5,741 nucleotides of DNA from Actinomycetota bacterium (GTDB lineage: Bacteria > Actinomycetota > Thermoleophilia > Solirubrobacterales > Solirubrobacteraceae): positions 1-5,741 of the forward strand of contig VAWY01000261.1 of assembly GCA_005888335.1 (NCBI GenBank). Direction: 5' to 3'. This document shows, one piece after another, positions 4,647 to 5,741 of this stretch. The position numbers and the translations under genes were made by a program. The notes beneath the pieces were generated by a model. It made no database searches, had not been told where the DNA came from, and saw only the letters and a list, made by a program, of their open reading frames with translations. Each line of letters opens with the position of its first letter. Position 1 is the stretch's first letter.

Positions 4647-4990
4647 GCGTCCCCGACGCCGGGCAAGGCGACGTCTGGGACTGCCAGCTCGGTCCTGTCG
4701 AAGGCCATGAGCAGGCCGGACGGAGACCGTGCGCGGTCATCTCCGTCGACCAGCTCGGCAAGGGCCCCAGCGAACTCGCCATCGTCGTCCCTCTCGCTCG
4801 GACCAACCGGACGGCGCTCGACCTTCGGATCGACCCGCCCGAAGGAGGGCTCACCGACGTCTCGTACGCCCAGCCCTACCAGGTCCGGACGGTCAGCCGG
4901 GAGCGCCTGGCGGACCGTCGTGGCACGGTCCGTGACGCGACCCTGAAGGAGCTCATCGCTCGCGTGCACCTGCTCACGCGAGCCGCCTAG
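4643..4990 (+). CDS. mazF: MazF/PemK-family endoribonuclease toxin
   Basis: The 115-residue product is a MazF/PemK toxin, a ribosome-independent mRNA-cleaving ribonuclease. Family landmarks in order: GDVWDCQLGPVEGHEQAGRRP (9-29) with the strand that starts the barrel and the conserved Arg28, AVIS (31-34), VVPLARTNR (48-56), DPPEGGL (64-70), and YQVRTVSRERL (79-89). Length is normal. The catalytic Thr that usually follows PL/AI in the third landmark appears as Ala52, with a Thr two residues on, so catalysis may differ or be weaker. The TTG at 4643 is the only reasonable start; it overlaps the antitoxin TGA by four bases, with no separate ribosome site, which implies translational coupling. The 20-base palindrome directly before the start may add control. 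The stop is 32 bases before the GT2 start. Cleavage specificity cannot be predicted. Confidence 0.9.
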   Translation: MSVPDAGQGDVWDCQLGPVEGHEQAGRRPCAVISVDQLGKGPSELAIVVPLARTNRTALDLRIDPPEGGLTDVSYAQPYQVRTVSRERLADRRGTVRDATLKELIARVHLLTRAA

Positions 4991-5005
4991 GTGCAGGGTC
5001 ATTTC

Positions 5006-5011
5006 TACACT
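5006..5011 (+). promoter_or_regulatory. Candidate -10 box for the GT2 gene
   Basis: TACACT ends eleven bases before the GT2 ATG. The eight bases TCTACACT at 5004-5011 are identical to those at 4416-4423 before the antitoxin. Transcription from here would give a leader of only a few bases. No clear -35 box was seen, and read-through from mazF is an alternative. Confidence 0.35.
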
Positions 5012-5030
5012 CGGCGATCGCGATGCCGAG
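5010..5030 (+). repeat. Inverted repeat enclosing the GT2 start codon
   Basis: CTCGGC at 5010-5015 pairs with GCCGAG at 5025-5030, and the bases between contain the palindrome ATCGCGAT (5017-5024), offset by one base. The ATG (5023-5025) is inside the 3' arm. It may form an RNA hairpin that shields the start, or be an operator next to the -10 box. Confidence 0.35.
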
Positions 5031-5741
5031 CGCCTCGATCGTCGTCCCCACCCGCGACCGCGCGCCGTACCTCGCCGTCGCGCTCGACTCGGTGCTGGCG
5101 CAGGCGCGCACCGCGGGCGCGGAGGTGCTCGTCGTCCTCGACGGCCCAGATCCGGCGAGCGAGGGGGTCGCGCACGAGCGCGGCGTGCGGACCGTGTCAC
5201 ACGAGCGCCCGCTCGGGCTCAACGCGGCGCGCAACACGGCGGTGCAGCAATCAACCGGCGAGCTCGTGGTCTTCGTCGACGACGACGTCGAGGTGCGGCC
5301 CGGGTGGCTCGAGGCGCTCCTGCGCGCGGCGCGCGCGAACCCCGACGTCGACGTCTTCACCGGCCCGGTCTTCGCGCGCTTCGAGGACCACGCGTTTCGC
5401 ATGTGCGGGCGCGAGGGCCCGCCGGTCACGTTCCTCGACCTCGGTCCGGACGACGTCGACGCCGCGCACGCCTGGGGCGCGAACATGGCGATCCGGCGGG
5501 GCGCCTTCGAGCGCCTCGGGCCGTTCGCGGCGTGGAGCAGCACCGCGGGCGACGAGCAGGAGTGGCAGGACCGCCTGAAGGCGAGCGGCCGGCCGCGGAT
5601 CCGCTACGTCGCGGCAGCCGCGCTCGACCATCGCCGCGCCGGCGACGACGCGCGGCTGCGGACGCTCGCCAAAGCCGCCTATGCGCGCGGCCGGGCGGCT
5701 CGCCGCTATGACGTCTTCAAGGGCGCGCAGCCGACGCTGGC
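5023..5741 (+). CDS. GT2-family (GT-A fold) glycosyltransferase, 3' end beyond window
   Basis: A family 2 glycosyltransferase that would add a sugar from a nucleotide sugar using a metal ion. The 239 visible residues begin ASIVVPTRDRAPYLAVALDSVL (4-25), the donor-binding first strand and helix. Next come LVVLDG (36-41), GLNAARNTAV (65-74), and FVDDDVEV (84-91) with the metal-binding acidic triplet at 86-88. WGANMAIRRGAFERLGPF (151-168) and GDEQEWQDRL (176-185), the usual place of the catalytic base, follow. The C-terminal helical part runs off the window with no stop. The ATG at 5023 is chosen because it starts just before the first strand; an upstream GTG at 4991 is in another frame. There is no Shine-Dalgarno, and the start codon sits inside a potential hairpin (5010-5030). 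Context suggests polysaccharide assembly with the GT4 and phosphotransferase. Sugar specificity is not readable. Confidence 0.92.
   Translation, partial: MPSASIVVPTRDRAPYLAVALDSVLAQARTAGAEVLVVLDGPDPASEGVAHERGVRTVSHERPLGLNAARNTAVQQSTGELVVFVDDDVEVRPGWLEALLRAARANPDVDVFTGPVFARFEDHAFRMCGREGPPVTFLDLGPDDVDAAHAWGANMAIRRGAFERLGPFAAWSSTAGDEQEWQDRLKASGRPRIRYVAAAALDHRRAGDDARLRTLAKAAYARGRAARRYDVFKGAQPTL

Noticed and set aside
2092..4990. A transposon or integrated element carrying both TA modules
   Set aside because: No transposase, integrase, terminal inverted repeats or target duplication enclosing the whole region was found, and the two modules are separated by minus-strand glycan genes.

Overview
The window is GC-rich throughout, with a strong G/C bias at third codon positions in most genes. 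It carries an actinobacterial-looking set of envelope genes together with VapBC and MazF type II toxin-antitoxin (TA) modules. Gene content and protein style suggest a high-GC actinobacterium, possibly of the Solirubrobacterales/Thermoleophilia group. That placement is inference, since there is no rRNA or marker gene here.

Layout: (1) Bases 1-1159, minus strand: most of a polyprenyl glycosylphosphotransferase (sugar-phosphate transferase that starts exopolysaccharide or capsule repeat units), cut at its C-terminus by the window edge. (2) 1237-1905, minus: a small secreted metzincin-like zinc protease with a complete HExxHxxGxxH motif and a very basic tail. (3) 2092-2684, plus: a vapB-vapC pair with overlapping genes. 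(4) 2705-4226, minus: a GT4 glycosyltransferase followed, with a 17-base overlap, by a mannose-6-phosphate-isomerase-like frame that keeps only the two ends of the normal enzyme. (5) 4304-4399, plus: a previously easy-to-miss 31-residue single-helix membrane microprotein behind its own promoter. (6) 4431-4990, plus: an antitoxin-mazF pair, again overlapping by four bases. (7) 5023 to the end, plus: a GT2 glycosyltransferase open at the window edge.

The phosphotransferase, GT4, GT2 and the isomerase remnant point to a surface polysaccharide locus: the first loads a sugar phosphate on a polyprenyl carrier, and the GT4 and GT2 enzymes would add further sugars from nucleotide-sugar donors. Two TA modules, whose codons are less GC-biased than their neighbours, sit between these genes and look like insertions into the locus.

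The most interesting non-gene signals are regulatory. Three plus-strand start codons lie 6-7 bases after a TANNNT -10 box with no ribosome binding site, which indicates leaderless transcripts. A perfect 20-base palindrome sits directly before the mazF start. Repeats overlap both TA promoters. No rRNA, tRNA, CRISPR array, transposase or riboswitch was recognised, and no stretch longer than 300 bases lacks a gene. I found no convincing wholly new multi-gene system.
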